30,741 bases of DNA. It comes from 1-14-2-50-31-20 sp964617555 (GTDB taxonomy: Bacteria; Bacteroidota; Ignavibacteria; Ignavibacteriales; Melioribacteraceae). Position numbers and translations under genes: made by a program. This document shows positions 16,613-25,245 of this stretch, one piece after another. Each line of letters opens with the position of its first letter. Within the stretch, counting starts at the first letter, position 1. The stretch is from the NCBI GenBank assembly GCA_964617555.1, contig CAZTYP010000042.1, forward strand, positions 1-30,741, in the 5' to 3' direction. The notes beneath the pieces were generated by a model. The model did no database searches. It had not been told where the DNA came from and saw nothing but the letters and a program-made list of their open reading frames with translations.

Positions 16613-17574
16613 TTTGATTTATTTCTTATTTCTTGCCAAATTAATGCAGAAGCACCAAGTATTGCAGCATCACTTTCGGGTAAACCTGATTTAATTAATT
16701 TAATTTTTCCTTTATGAAATTGCAGCAGATTATTTTCCATGCTTTTGCGTGTCGGTTCAAAAAGCACATCGCCTGCTTGTGCCAAACCACCGAAAATTAC
16801 AATAGCCTCGGGACTTAGCAAAGCAACAACATCGGCTAATGCCTCGCCAAGCAGTCTTCCTGTATATTTAAATGCAGACATTGCAATTTTATCTCTCTTT
16901 TTTGCCGCTTCGTAAATTTGTTTTGCCGTTAAGTTATTATAAGAAATATCACGTAAAATACTTTCTTCCCTAGAAGTGGCAAGCAATTCAAATGCAGTAC
17001 GTTTTATTCCGGTTGCCGAAACATAAGTTTCCAAACAACCTTTTTTACCGCAACCGCATTTTCTTCCGTCCGGAACAATTGTAATGTGCCCCATTTCGCC
17101 GGCTGTACCGCTATGCCCGTAAAGCATTTTTCCATTAACAACAATTCCGCTGCCGAGCCCGGTACCAAGAGTAACTTCAACAAAATTTTTCATTCCTCTT
17201 GCGGAACCGAATTCCATTTCGCCAATGGCTGCGGCGTTTGCATCGTTAGTAAGCGCAAAGGGAAGGTTATAGTGTTTTTTCATTGCCGAAGCTACATCCA
17301 CATAGCCCCAATTAAGATTGGGCGGATTTTGAATTGCACCCGTGTAGTAATTTGCATCGGGAGCACCCATACCTATTCCCACCAACTTATATTCATCGGA
17401 ATATTGTTTGAATTTATCGTTAAACGCCTCAAAAAGCCGTTCAAATAAATCTTCGGCAGGCTCCATTCCCAACGTCGGTATTGAATCACTAAAAATAATA
17501 TTCCCTTTCGCGTCAACAATACCGAAAACAGTATTTGTCCCGCCAATATCAATTCCTAATGTTACATCTTTCAT
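16609..17574 (-). CDS. ROK-family sugar kinase (glucokinase or N-acetylglucosamine kinase)
   Basis: The 321-residue protein shows the phosphate-binding DIGGTN (9-14), the catalytic Asp111 in LTNDANAAAIGE, GTAGEMGH (157-163) with Glu160 and the zinc ligand His163, and the ROK zinc site C173-G-C175-G-x-x-G-C180. ROK kinases of this layout phosphorylate glucose, GlcNAc or ManNAc; motifs alone do not separate these. It is the last gene of the operon GH20 hexosaminidase > DUF418 > ROK with only four bases between it and DUF418, so GlcNAc released by the hexosaminidase is the most likely substrate. The start ATG at 17574 directly opens the DIGGT strand. Confidence 0.9.
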   Translation of the reverse strand: MKDVTLGIDIGGTNTVFGIVDAKGNIIFSDSIPTLGMEPAEDLFERLFEAFNDKFKQYSDEYKLVGIGMGAPDANYYTGAIQNPPNLNWGYVDVASAMKKHYNLPFALTNDANAAAIGEMEFGSARGMKNFVEVTLGTGLGSGIVVNGKMLYGHSGTAGEMGHITIVPDGRKCGCGKKGCLETYVSATGIKRTAFELLATSREESILRDISYNNLTAKQIYEAAKKRDKIAMSAFKYTGRLLGEALADVVALLSPEAIVIFGGLAQAGDVLFEPTRKSMENNLLQFHKGKIKLIKSGLPESDAAILGASALIWQEIRNKSN

Positions 17575-17578
17575 AATA

Positions 17579-18799
17579 CTATTTATTCTCCTTTATTAAA
17601 AACGGAAACCATTTTTTATAAATTGCGCATCTCCACAAATACTCGATGGGACCGAATGCAAAAAACTTAAACCATAAAACACTAAAACCGATTTGAAATA
17701 ATAAAATAAATATTGCCAGCAAATATACATCAGTTAACGATAGTTTGCCAAAATATCCGAAAGCAACAATCGGATAGAAAATTACAATTCCTATAGTTGT
17801 TTGGCCTATGTAACTTGTTAGAGACATTCTCCCGTAATTTTTTAACAAATTCCAAATAAAAAATTTAGGAAATTTTAATACAAGCAAATTGAGTAACACC
17901 ATATAGGATATGGCTAAAGTGAATTGTCCTATTTCATGCAAAACCTTATACAGTATATTTCCCCACGTTTTTGAAAATATTGCAATGCTGCCGCCATATT
18001 GAATTGAACCGGTTGTAAATAAAATTCCTATAAGAAAAAGTATTGTAAAATTTTTCCACTTGGTTGCAAAATTATGGAAGAAGTTTACTTTATAAAGATA
18101 GAAACCCAGTATAAAGAGAGCCAACACTTTAAATGGTCTGCCGGTCGGAATAAAATCGAACCAACGCCAAAGGAGATTATGAAAATTTGTTTTAAATGTT
18201 GTAATCAAATCGCCCGATTGAAATCCCCTTACAATATCCAAAGGAGGGAGATCGGGATAAACTTTAAGAGCAATTTTGGGAAGTACCTTAATACTGTCGG
18301 CAAAAGTAAACATATAGATAATATCCAGCAATACCGGCATTACAAGTAAAACAAGTGCGATTTTAAAAAGTTTTTCGGTTTCCATATTGCGAAAAAGAAT
18401 AAACAGAAAACCGATTAGTGCATAAAGCGTTAATATATCCCCCGACCAAATAAGTGCATGGAGCATTCCTATTACAAACAGTAATGCAAGTCTGCGACGA
18501 TACAAAGGAATAAATCCCGGAGTATCTTTATACTTACTTATCTGCAAAGAAAACCCTATACCGAAAAGAATGGAAAAAATTGTATAGAATTTGGTATCCA
18601 CAAAATATTTAAGAAGTTTGTATAAAAAAACATCGGAAGAAAAATCTCCGAGTGCTTTTATTTCTTCAATAGGTAAAAATTTTATTCCGCTCCAACTTAA
18701 AATATTTGCAAATAAAATTCCCATAAGAGCAAATCCTCGCAAAACATCAAGTACAACAATTCTCTCTTTTTTCGTTACAGGTCTATAATTTGCCGCCAT
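17579..18799 (-). CDS. DUF418 / YeiB-like multipass membrane protein
   Basis: An integral membrane protein of about ten helices with the family N-terminal pattern VVLDVLRGFALMGILFANI, the RRRLALLFVIGMLHALIWSGDIL segment and the C-terminal DUF418 part (GRMSLTSYIGQTTIG, FAFGPIEYLWR). I take the ATG at 18799 (MAANYRPV), which has AGGAG six bases upstream, over the ATG at 18814 that overlaps the hexosaminidase end. The family has no settled function; the N-terminal motif resembles the heparan-glucosaminide acetyltransferase-like membrane proteins to which NagX, a proposed GlcNAc permease, belongs. Its position between a GlcNAc-releasing enzyme and a sugar kinase suggests a role in amino-sugar entry; this is inference. 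Confidence 0.88.
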   Translation of the reverse strand: MAANYRPVTKKERIVVLDVLRGFALMGILFANILSWSGIKFLPIEEIKALGDFSSDVFLYKLLKYFVDTKFYTIFSILFGIGFSLQISKYKDTPGFIPLYRRRLALLFVIGMLHALIWSGDILTLYALIGFLFILFRNMETEKLFKIALVLLVMPVLLDIIYMFTFADSIKVLPKIALKVYPDLPPLDIVRGFQSGDLITTFKTNFHNLLWRWFDFIPTGRPFKVLALFILGFYLYKVNFFHNFATKWKNFTILFLIGILFTTGSIQYGGSIAIFSKTWGNILYKVLHEIGQFTLAISYMVLLNLLVLKFPKFFIWNLLKNYGRMSLTSYIGQTTIGIVIFYPIVAFGYFGKLSLTDVYLLAIFILLFQIGFSVLWFKFFAFGPIEYLWRCAIYKKWFPFLIKENK

Positions 18800-18810
18800 A
18801 GTTTCTCCTA

Positions 18811-20454
18811 TCAATTAGTCGGTTTGTTAAAATAGTTTGCCTCCATTGCATCAAAGCGTTTATACTGTTTTATCAAACGTTCCTTAAAATCATTATAATT
18901 TTTGTTAGAACTTTCCGTCCATAAAACTTCGGCCATAGCAGACATTCGCGGCAAAGCCATATATTCAACTTGTTTGAAATCCGGCATATATTCCGTCCAT
19001 ACGTTACCTTGCCCTCCAATAATATATTTTTCTTCTTCGCTTTTTATTTCGGGGGAAACAGGGTTAAACGAATAAACTTTTTTAAGCGGAAGATATCCGC
19101 CTATTGCCAAAGGTTCGTTTTTCGTATTTTGTATTTGATAATAATCGAAATAACAAAATGCTGTAGGTGTCATTACAACATTATGCTGTTCTTTTGCGGC
19201 AGCAATTCCGCCGGTATTACCACGCCACGACATAACAGCTGCATTCGGAGCCAATCCTCCTTCAAGAATTTCGTCCCAACCGATAATTTTTCTTCCTTGT
19301 GAATTTAGAAATTTTTCTATCCGTTGAATGAAATAGCTCTGTAATTCGTGCACATCTTTTAACTTCTCTTCTTTTATTCTTGCTTGGCATTCGGAACAAT
19401 TTTTCCAACGGTCTTTAGGTGCTTCGTCTCCACCAATATGAATATATTCGGATGGGAAAAGTTTCAGAACTTCAGTTAAAACATCCTCCAAAAAATGGAA
19501 TGTTTTTTCTTTGCCGGCACAATAAATATCTTTTGAAATTCCCCACGAAGTTCGCACTTCGAAAGGGCCTCCGGTACATGACAGTTCCGGATAAGCGGCC
19601 AATGCTGCAACGGAATGCCCCGGCATTTCAATTTCAGGTACTACGGTAATAAACCTATCGGCAGCATAATTAACTACATCTTTAATTTCATCTTGTGTAT
19701 AAAAGCCGCCATACCTTTTACCGTCAAATTTTTGCGAAGTATTCTTTGAAGGATGCCCTATAATTGTCTCCTTTCTAAAAGCTCCTATTTGAGTGAGTTT
19801 GGGATACTTTTTTATTTCAATACGCCATCCCTGATCTTCCGTTAAATGCCAATGGAAAACATTCATTTTGTGCATTGCCAAAAAATCGAGATATTTTTTA
19901 ATATCCTTTACCGGAAAGAAATGCCTTCCCACATCAAGATGCATACCTCGCCATTTGAATTTGGGTGCATCCGTTATTTCCACAAATGGAATTTCCCATG
20001 TGTTTCCGTTATTTTTTTTATTTCCGTATACTTCCGGAGGCAATAATTGCAATAAAGTCTGAACTCCATAAAAAAGCCCTGCGTAATCTCCTGTAATTAC
20101 AATTTTGTTTTCATTAACAGAGAGCTTATACCCTTCATTACCATATTTTTTATCCTCAACTTTCTGCAGTAAGATAATATTTTTACTTTCCCTTTCGGAT
20201 TTTACCTTGGGAACATATCCTAACATTTTCATTTTGGAAATTAGATAGTTTGCTGTTTTTTTTACCTCAGGTAAATTATCGGCTACAACTATCTTTGTTG
20301 AATTTGAAATTAAAAATTCTCCATTACTAATCTTTATTTTATTCGGCTTGGGAATAATACTCATCGGATTTTCCTCAATTACTTTAGGCATAAAACAAAA
20401 ATAACTTAATAAAGCCGTTATTAATAATAGCATAAAATTTATTTTTGAATTCAT
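18811..20454 (-). CDS. Exported GH20 beta-N-acetylhexosaminidase
   Basis: Cleaves terminal GlcNAc or GalNAc from glycans by substrate-assisted catalysis. The protein has a hydrophobic N-terminal export signal (about 5-22), the small GH20b domain (about 30-160), then the barrel with WRGMHLDVGRHFF, HWHLTEDQGWRIEI, and the catalytic pair Asp343-Glu344 in HIGGDEAPKDRW; MSWRG and GQGNVWTEY line the sugar site. At 547 residues it has the family length. It is the first gene of a leftward operon with DUF418 and a ROK kinase. The Cys20 in the signal region is not in a good lipobox context, so periplasmic or outer-membrane location is open. Confidence 0.96.
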   Translation of the reverse strand: MNSKINFMLLLITALLSYFCFMPKVIEENPMSIIPKPNKIKISNGEFLISNSTKIVVADNLPEVKKTANYLISKMKMLGYVPKVKSERESKNIILLQKVEDKKYGNEGYKLSVNENKIVITGDYAGLFYGVQTLLQLLPPEVYGNKKNNGNTWEIPFVEITDAPKFKWRGMHLDVGRHFFPVKDIKKYLDFLAMHKMNVFHWHLTEDQGWRIEIKKYPKLTQIGAFRKETIIGHPSKNTSQKFDGKRYGGFYTQDEIKDVVNYAADRFITVVPEIEMPGHSVAALAAYPELSCTGGPFEVRTSWGISKDIYCAGKEKTFHFLEDVLTEVLKLFPSEYIHIGGDEAPKDRWKNCSECQARIKEEKLKDVHELQSYFIQRIEKFLNSQGRKIIGWDEILEGGLAPNAAVMSWRGNTGGIAAAKEQHNVVMTPTAFCYFDYYQIQNTKNEPLAIGGYLPLKKVYSFNPVSPEIKSEEEKYIIGGQGNVWTEYMPDFKQVEYMALPRMSAMAEVLWTESSNKNYNDFKERLIKQYKRFDAMEANYFNKPTN

Positions 20455-20549
20455 AATGAAGTCTCTTTTTTATAAAAGCTTTATTTATCGAAAATTTTTT
20501 TATTAACTTTATAAGGTATTATTATTATAATCAAAATTAAAGGATTCCC

Positions 20550-22418
20550 ATGAAAAATTTAACCGTTCTTATTTTTGCTTTATTAATAGGTTGTCAAAAT
20601 GTTGAATTTAAAACCACTTTTTCTACTACTCCTAACAAACCGCAAATAAACCAAGAAATAACTATAAAGTATTTACCAGAAAAAACCGAACTTGCCGAAA
20701 GTAAAAAAATAGATGCCGTAATATATCAGTACAACACAGATTTAATTTCCGCCACTCAAGTTGAAATGCAAAAAAAAGACAAAGGCTGGCTTGTTAAGTT
20801 TTTTCCGACGAAAGAGACAAAAGGAGCAATAATTATTTTTACAGACGGAGAAAAAACGGATGACAACAAATCGAAGGGATATGAAATATTATTATACACA
20901 AAAAACGGCAAACCTTTGCCTGAAGCACTTGCAGGTAAAGTTGTTGCACTTGCTCAATGGGGAAGATGGTTCATTGATTTGGATTCCGACAATGAAATTT
21001 CCCGTAAGCAATTTGAAGAACTGTTTACAAAATATCCCACTATAAAAGATAAATACTTGGAATTTTATTTATATGTATTAAGCCGTATCGGGACAGAAGA
21101 AGCCATGGCTAAACTTGCCGAAGAAGTTGAATCCTTAAAAAGTAAAGAAAAAATTACCGAAGATAATCTGGTTGTTATTTCAAAATATTCCCAACTATTG
21201 GGAACCGATGCAAAAAAATATGAAAAATTGCTTCAAACAAAATATCCGAAAAATGAATATGTAGCGGAAATAGCTTTTTCTGAAATACAGCAAAATACCG
21301 ATAGACCGCAAAAACTCGTGAAAGATTTTTTGAAATATGTAACCGAATATCCCAATGCAAAAAATCTTGATTATTACTCATACAAAATTCTCAAATCACT
21401 TTTTGATACCGAGCAAATTGAAGCAGCAATAAAAGCAGTAAAAAAATTAAAAGATATTACACATCCTTATATTTTCCTTTATTCCGCAAATGCATTATTG
21501 GAAAACAAAAATAATTTTGATGCTGCTCTTAAAATTATAACGATAGGGAAAAAAGTTGTAACAACCGATAAATTGAAAAAACCGTATTATCTTACAAAAA
21601 AACAGTGGGAAAAAGAAAAAGATAATTACTATGCCCAATTATTGAAAACAGAGGCAATAATTAAGAATAAATCCGGCAACATAACCGAAGCACTTAATGC
21701 TATTCAAAAAACAATAAATATATTGGGCAATGACGATGTTGAAGCAAACGAGTTATATTCCGGTTTGCTGATTACTTCAGATAAATATGCCAAAGCGAAA
21801 GAAGTAATAGAGAATTGCCTGAAACAAAACAAAGCCACTAATAAAATGACCGAATTACTTAAAACAGCTTACACTAAAATTAACGGAAGCGATAAAGGTT
21901 TTGACCAATATTTTGCAAAATATACTTCGGCCGCGGAAACTACTTTATTGAAAAAATTAAAGACCGAAATGCTCAACTACCCCGCACCAACTTTCGAATT
22001 AAAAAACCTGGATGGAAAAATTGTTAAATTTTCGGATTATAAAGGGAAAACCGTTGTTGTGGATTTTTGGGCAACATGGTGCGGCCCTTGTAAACATTCA
22101 TTTCCGGCAATGCAAAAAGCAAACAACAAATTTGCAAATGATGATAATGTTCAATTCCTTTTTATTAATGCATGGGAAGATGTTGATAACAAATTTCAAA
22201 ACGCAAAAGATTTTATAACAGCTAACAATTACAAACTAAATGTACTTATTGATGAAAAAGACGAAGTAATAAATAAATTTAAGGTTACAGGAATTCCGAC
22301 AAAATTTGTTATAGGTCCCGATCAAAATATCAAATTTAAAAGCGTAGGTTTTTCGGGCACAAATGATGAACTTATTAAAGAACTTTCTGCCATGATTAAA
22401 TTAGCTTCGGATAAATAG
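20550..22418 (+). CDS. TlpA-like thioredoxin-domain lipoprotein
   Basis: The N-terminus MKNLTVLIFALLIGC is a lipoprotein signal with a lipobox ending at Cys15. Residues 20-110 look like a beta-rich domain, 150-470 is a long helical, TPR-like region, and 479-622 is a TlpA/ResA-type thioredoxin domain with DFWATWCGPCKHSFP; the redox pair is Cys511/Cys514 and the cis-Pro is in TGIPTKF. Such envelope thiol-disulfide proteins reduce disulfides, for example in apocytochrome c maturation. That would fit a genome rich in cytochrome c, including the octaheme protein nearby, but the link is inference. AAAGGA precedes the ATG. It is divergent from the hexosaminidase operon. Confidence 0.9.
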   Translation: MKNLTVLIFALLIGCQNVEFKTTFSTTPNKPQINQEITIKYLPEKTELAESKKIDAVIYQYNTDLISATQVEMQKKDKGWLVKFFPTKETKGAIIIFTDGEKTDDNKSKGYEILLYTKNGKPLPEALAGKVVALAQWGRWFIDLDSDNEISRKQFEELFTKYPTIKDKYLEFYLYVLSRIGTEEAMAKLAEEVESLKSKEKITEDNLVVISKYSQLLGTDAKKYEKLLQTKYPKNEYVAEIAFSEIQQNTDRPQKLVKDFLKYVTEYPNAKNLDYYSYKILKSLFDTEQIEAAIKAVKKLKDITHPYIFLYSANALLENKNNFDAALKIITIGKKVVTTDKLKKPYYLTKKQWEKEKDNYYAQLLKTEAIIKNKSGNITEALNAIQKTINILGNDDVEANELYSGLLITSDKYAKAKEVIENCLKQNKATNKMTELLKTAYTKINGSDKGFDQYFAKYTSAAETTLLKKLKTEMLNYPAPTFELKNLDGKIVKFSDYKGKTVVVDFWATWCGPCKHSFPAMQKANNKFANDDNVQFLFINAWEDVDNKFQNAKDFITANNYKLNVLIDEKDEVINKFKVTGIPTKFVIGPDQNIKFKSVGFSGTNDELIKELSAMIKLASDK

Positions 22419-22433
22419 TTTTTTTTTTACAAT

Positions 22434-22456
22434 GTGGACGTACAATTTGCGTCCAC
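22434..22456 (+). terminator. Hairpin after the TlpA-like gene
   Basis: GTGGACG (22434-22440), nine-base loop, CGTCCAC (22450-22456), located 16 bases after the stop. The plus-strand follow-up TTAATATTATC is only weakly T-rich, so it may be an mRNA 3'-end stem rather than a strong terminator. Confidence 0.55.
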
Positions 22457-22467
22457 TTAATATTATC

Positions 22468-22503
22468 AAAAAAAAGAGCGGCTACATATAATTGCAACCG
22501 CTC
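22468..22503 (-). terminator. Intrinsic terminator after the NO reductase gene
   Basis: Read leftward: GAGCGG, a 16-base loop region, CCGCTC, then eight T. It lies 27 bases beyond the stop of the reductase gene. Confidence 0.8.
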
Positions 22504-22529
22504 CTTATCAACTAACAGAGGTGTTAGAA

Positions 22530-24770
22530 CTATGAAGCTTTCTTTCCCAAGAAAGTCTTCATAAACAGATCAACAAAAATAGTTATACCACCTAAAATCA
22601 TTAATGAATCGGGAAGTATTCTAAACCACATCCATCCTTGTACAACTTCGATTGCTTCTCGGGTTCTGGTGTAATAATATCCTATCTCGGCGGCAACTCT
22701 TGTTTGCTCCAAACCAATCATCAATGTAGGCAAAGCAAAAAGTAAAACACCAATTGTTAAAGACCAAAATCCGATTTTACTCAATTTGTCATTCCATTCC
22801 CAACCGTTAGCCATTGCATTAGCACGGGAAGTCATATATAAAAATGCAATTGAGATATACCCGAAAGCACCAAGTAATGCCACGTGACCGTGAGGCATAA
22901 TTAAATACGTACCGTGAGAATAGTAAGAGATTGTAGGGGTGTTAATAACCATTCCGAAAAATCCGGCACCTATCCAATTTAATATTGCGGAACCAGAAAT
23001 CCACATAAACGGTGTACTGAATTTGTTTTTATTACCGGCCTCTCTTTGCTCGCGATAATTTTTCCATGCTTCAATAATCATTAATGCTAACGGAAGAGGT
23101 TCTAGTGCCGAAAAAATTCCTCCTATTGCAATCCAGTACTCATCAAGTCCTTGCCAAAAATAATGATGACCAACACCGAGTGTGCCTGACATCATAATTA
23201 AGAAAAGTTCAAAGAACATTGTTCTTTCTGCTGTTTTTTGAGAAATCAATCCAAGTGAAACCGTCATAAATGCAATAACACCGGCGGCAAAAAGCTCGAA
23301 AGTCAATTCTACCCATAAGTGAATTACCCACCAACGGTAGTAATCATCAACGGTAAAATTGGGCATAACTTTATGAACAGGCATCATTCCGGCAATATAC
23401 AACGTTGCAATACCGAAAGCCGACCAGATAATTGTGCCAACCAACGGATTATTAGTAGCCGATTTTTTAATTAATGTAATAATTAATAGGAACCAGAAAA
23501 CCAAACCTACCACAAGCCCGATATCCCAAACACGTCCTAAGTTAAGAAGTTCGCGACCTTCGTTACCTAACCAAAACCAAACATCTCTCATTTGCCCGGT
23601 TGCTCCCATATATAAACCGATTACGGAACCAACTGCAATTACCAATAACGCTCCCCATAAAACATCCACTAACCATGGGAATTTATGATCTTTATTGGCA
23701 ACCCAAGGTGCAATTAGCAATCCACCTACTAACCAACCTACGGCAACCCAAAGTATTGCCAGTTGCGTATGAATGGAACGAATAACGTTAAACGGTAAAA
23801 GGCTTTGAGAAAAAACAAAGTTTTTTGTAGGTTCTGCATAAAGGTGTGCAAGATAAGCTCCTAAAAAGAGTTGAACAACAAAAAGTAAACTAACAATAGG
23901 AACATATTTTAAAAGTTTTTTTTGAGATTTGAATAGTGATGTAACTTTTAATGCAGGCGATAATTTTTCATTTTCATCTTTTTTGAAAAGATACTCGTAT
24001 GATAAGAAAATTACGAAAATGGTTAATGCCCATAAAAGCAAAAATTCCCATAAAGAAACTATGTGATTATTATAAGCTGCATCTTGATCTACCAACGGTT
24101 CTTTCGGCCAATTGTTAGACCAAGTTCTCTCCTCTCCTACTTTTCCTTCGGTTCCCGGACGAATTGTAGAAGCAACCATTTGCGACCAATCTACAAAAGC
24201 TGCAATTTTTTCCGCTTCTTCCGGAAGAATAACTCCACCGGGAAACGCTCTCTCTTTATCACCGTTTACAAGCATCTCTTTTAACAATTCAACATTTTGT
24301 TTATAAGCAGCAGCCGAAGCATCAGTATAAACCACCTCGCTTTCAACTAATTTTGTTTGTTGATGGAAATCTTCCTTTACACGTGCTTTTACCGCACCTC
24401 TTTCCATTTCGTTTAAATCTTTTTCGGATTTACCATAAAGTTGCTGTGCATAATATTCATATAAAAATTCAGCTCTGTGATGGAAAAAATCCGTAGTAAA
24501 ATCGGGCCCCATATATGCCCCCATACCAAGCATGGTACCCCAATCCATTAAATCGAATTCTTGAAAATATCCTTTCCCTTCAACAACATCATCATAAGTA
24601 TAAAGAACTTCTCCGGAGGCAGATTTAACTTCTTTAGGAATTGGCGGCACTTCTTTCTGCAAATTTGCAGTAAAATAGATTAACGCCGCAACCATAATAA
24701 TTGCTATGAACCAAAAACTGACGTAAAGCCCTTTTTTGCTCATAAATTTGTCAAGTAATGTTTCCTTCAT
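22530..24770 (-). CDS. norZ: Quinol-dependent nitric oxide reductase (qNor)
   Basis: Reduces two NO to N2O at the inner membrane with electrons from quinol. The 746-residue protein joins a NorC-like N-terminal part without any CxxCH heme motif to a NorB-like core of the heme-copper oxidase superfamily, which is the single-subunit qNor layout. Metal ligands are all in place: His484 and Glu488 in VIHLWVE, His535/His536 in GVGHHYFW (FeB site), His627 and His629 in MPHGHVALLGAFG (heme b3 and b) and His334 in IHTQLAILW. His309-x3-Glu313 and Asp721 match residues reported for the quinol pocket. Their presence argues against an NO dismutase, where several of these are changed. AGGAGT precedes the ATG. 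No norD/norQ or regulator adjoins it. Confidence 0.92.
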   Translation of the reverse strand: MKETLLDKFMSKKGLYVSFWFIAIIMVAALIYFTANLQKEVPPIPKEVKSASGEVLYTYDDVVEGKGYFQEFDLMDWGTMLGMGAYMGPDFTTDFFHHRAEFLYEYYAQQLYGKSEKDLNEMERGAVKARVKEDFHQQTKLVESEVVYTDASAAAYKQNVELLKEMLVNGDKERAFPGGVILPEEAEKIAAFVDWSQMVASTIRPGTEGKVGEERTWSNNWPKEPLVDQDAAYNNHIVSLWEFLLLWALTIFVIFLSYEYLFKKDENEKLSPALKVTSLFKSQKKLLKYVPIVSLLFVVQLFLGAYLAHLYAEPTKNFVFSQSLLPFNVIRSIHTQLAILWVAVGWLVGGLLIAPWVANKDHKFPWLVDVLWGALLVIAVGSVIGLYMGATGQMRDVWFWLGNEGRELLNLGRVWDIGLVVGLVFWFLLIITLIKKSATNNPLVGTIIWSAFGIATLYIAGMMPVHKVMPNFTVDDYYRWWVIHLWVELTFELFAAGVIAFMTVSLGLISQKTAERTMFFELFLIMMSGTLGVGHHYFWQGLDEYWIAIGGIFSALEPLPLALMIIEAWKNYREQREAGNKNKFSTPFMWISGSAILNWIGAGFFGMVINTPTISYYSHGTYLIMPHGHVALLGAFGYISIAFLYMTSRANAMANGWEWNDKLSKIGFWSLTIGVLLFALPTLMIGLEQTRVAAEIGYYYTRTREAIEVVQGWMWFRILPDSLMILGGITIFVDLFMKTFLGKKAS

Positions 24771-25245
24771 AAAAGTTACTCCTATTTTATATAATGTATA
24801 ATTAAATTAGACCGAATATCCTAATATAAAAGTTTTTCAATAATTACACAATAAAAAAAGAATATAAATTCCGATTTTATTTATTTTGTTTCAATATCAC
24901 AAAAAAATGTTTAATAACCTTTTATCATTGTAGGAATAATAGACGTGCACATTGTTTTAACAAATAACAAAAGGGTTATTATTTTTAAATACTTCACTTC
25001 ATGTTTCAACATATTTATTGTTGTTATCGCTTTTACCCTACTTTATAAGTTAAGTAATAAAAAGTAATTATCTGTTATGCAAAAAAAAAGTTAAGATATC
25101 CTATTATATTTTATAATCATAAAAAAAATAAAAAAAATATATGAAGATATTTTTTTTTGTATTATTTTTAGAATAACGAAAAAGTAATTGTTATTTACTT
25201 ATGCTATAGATATTAATTATTTATTAACGGCAAAAAGGTCTGTTT
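24771..25245. promoter_or_regulatory. 475-base divergent regulatory region between qNor and the octaheme operon
   Basis: No gene is visible; the region is very A+T rich and must hold both divergent promoters. Structures seen: TAATAACC-TTTT (24912-24923) and its near-exact inverted copy AAAAGGGTTATTA (24969-24981), 45 bases apart; between them the small palindromes GTGCAC and TTGTT-TT-AACAA (24952-24963); an 11-base direct repeat AAAAAGTAATT at 25059 and 25179; and AAGTAA-N7-TTACTT (25182-25200), 45 bases before the octaheme start. No canonical FNR/DNR TTGAT-N4-ATCAA site was found by eye. An AAAAAGG ribosome binding site precedes the start at 25246. Confidence 0.6.

Noticed and set aside
22530..24770. 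NO dismutase (Nod) instead of NO reductase.
   Set aside because: All heme and FeB ligands and the His-x3-Glu and Asp residues of the quinol pocket appear to be kept, which fits qNor.
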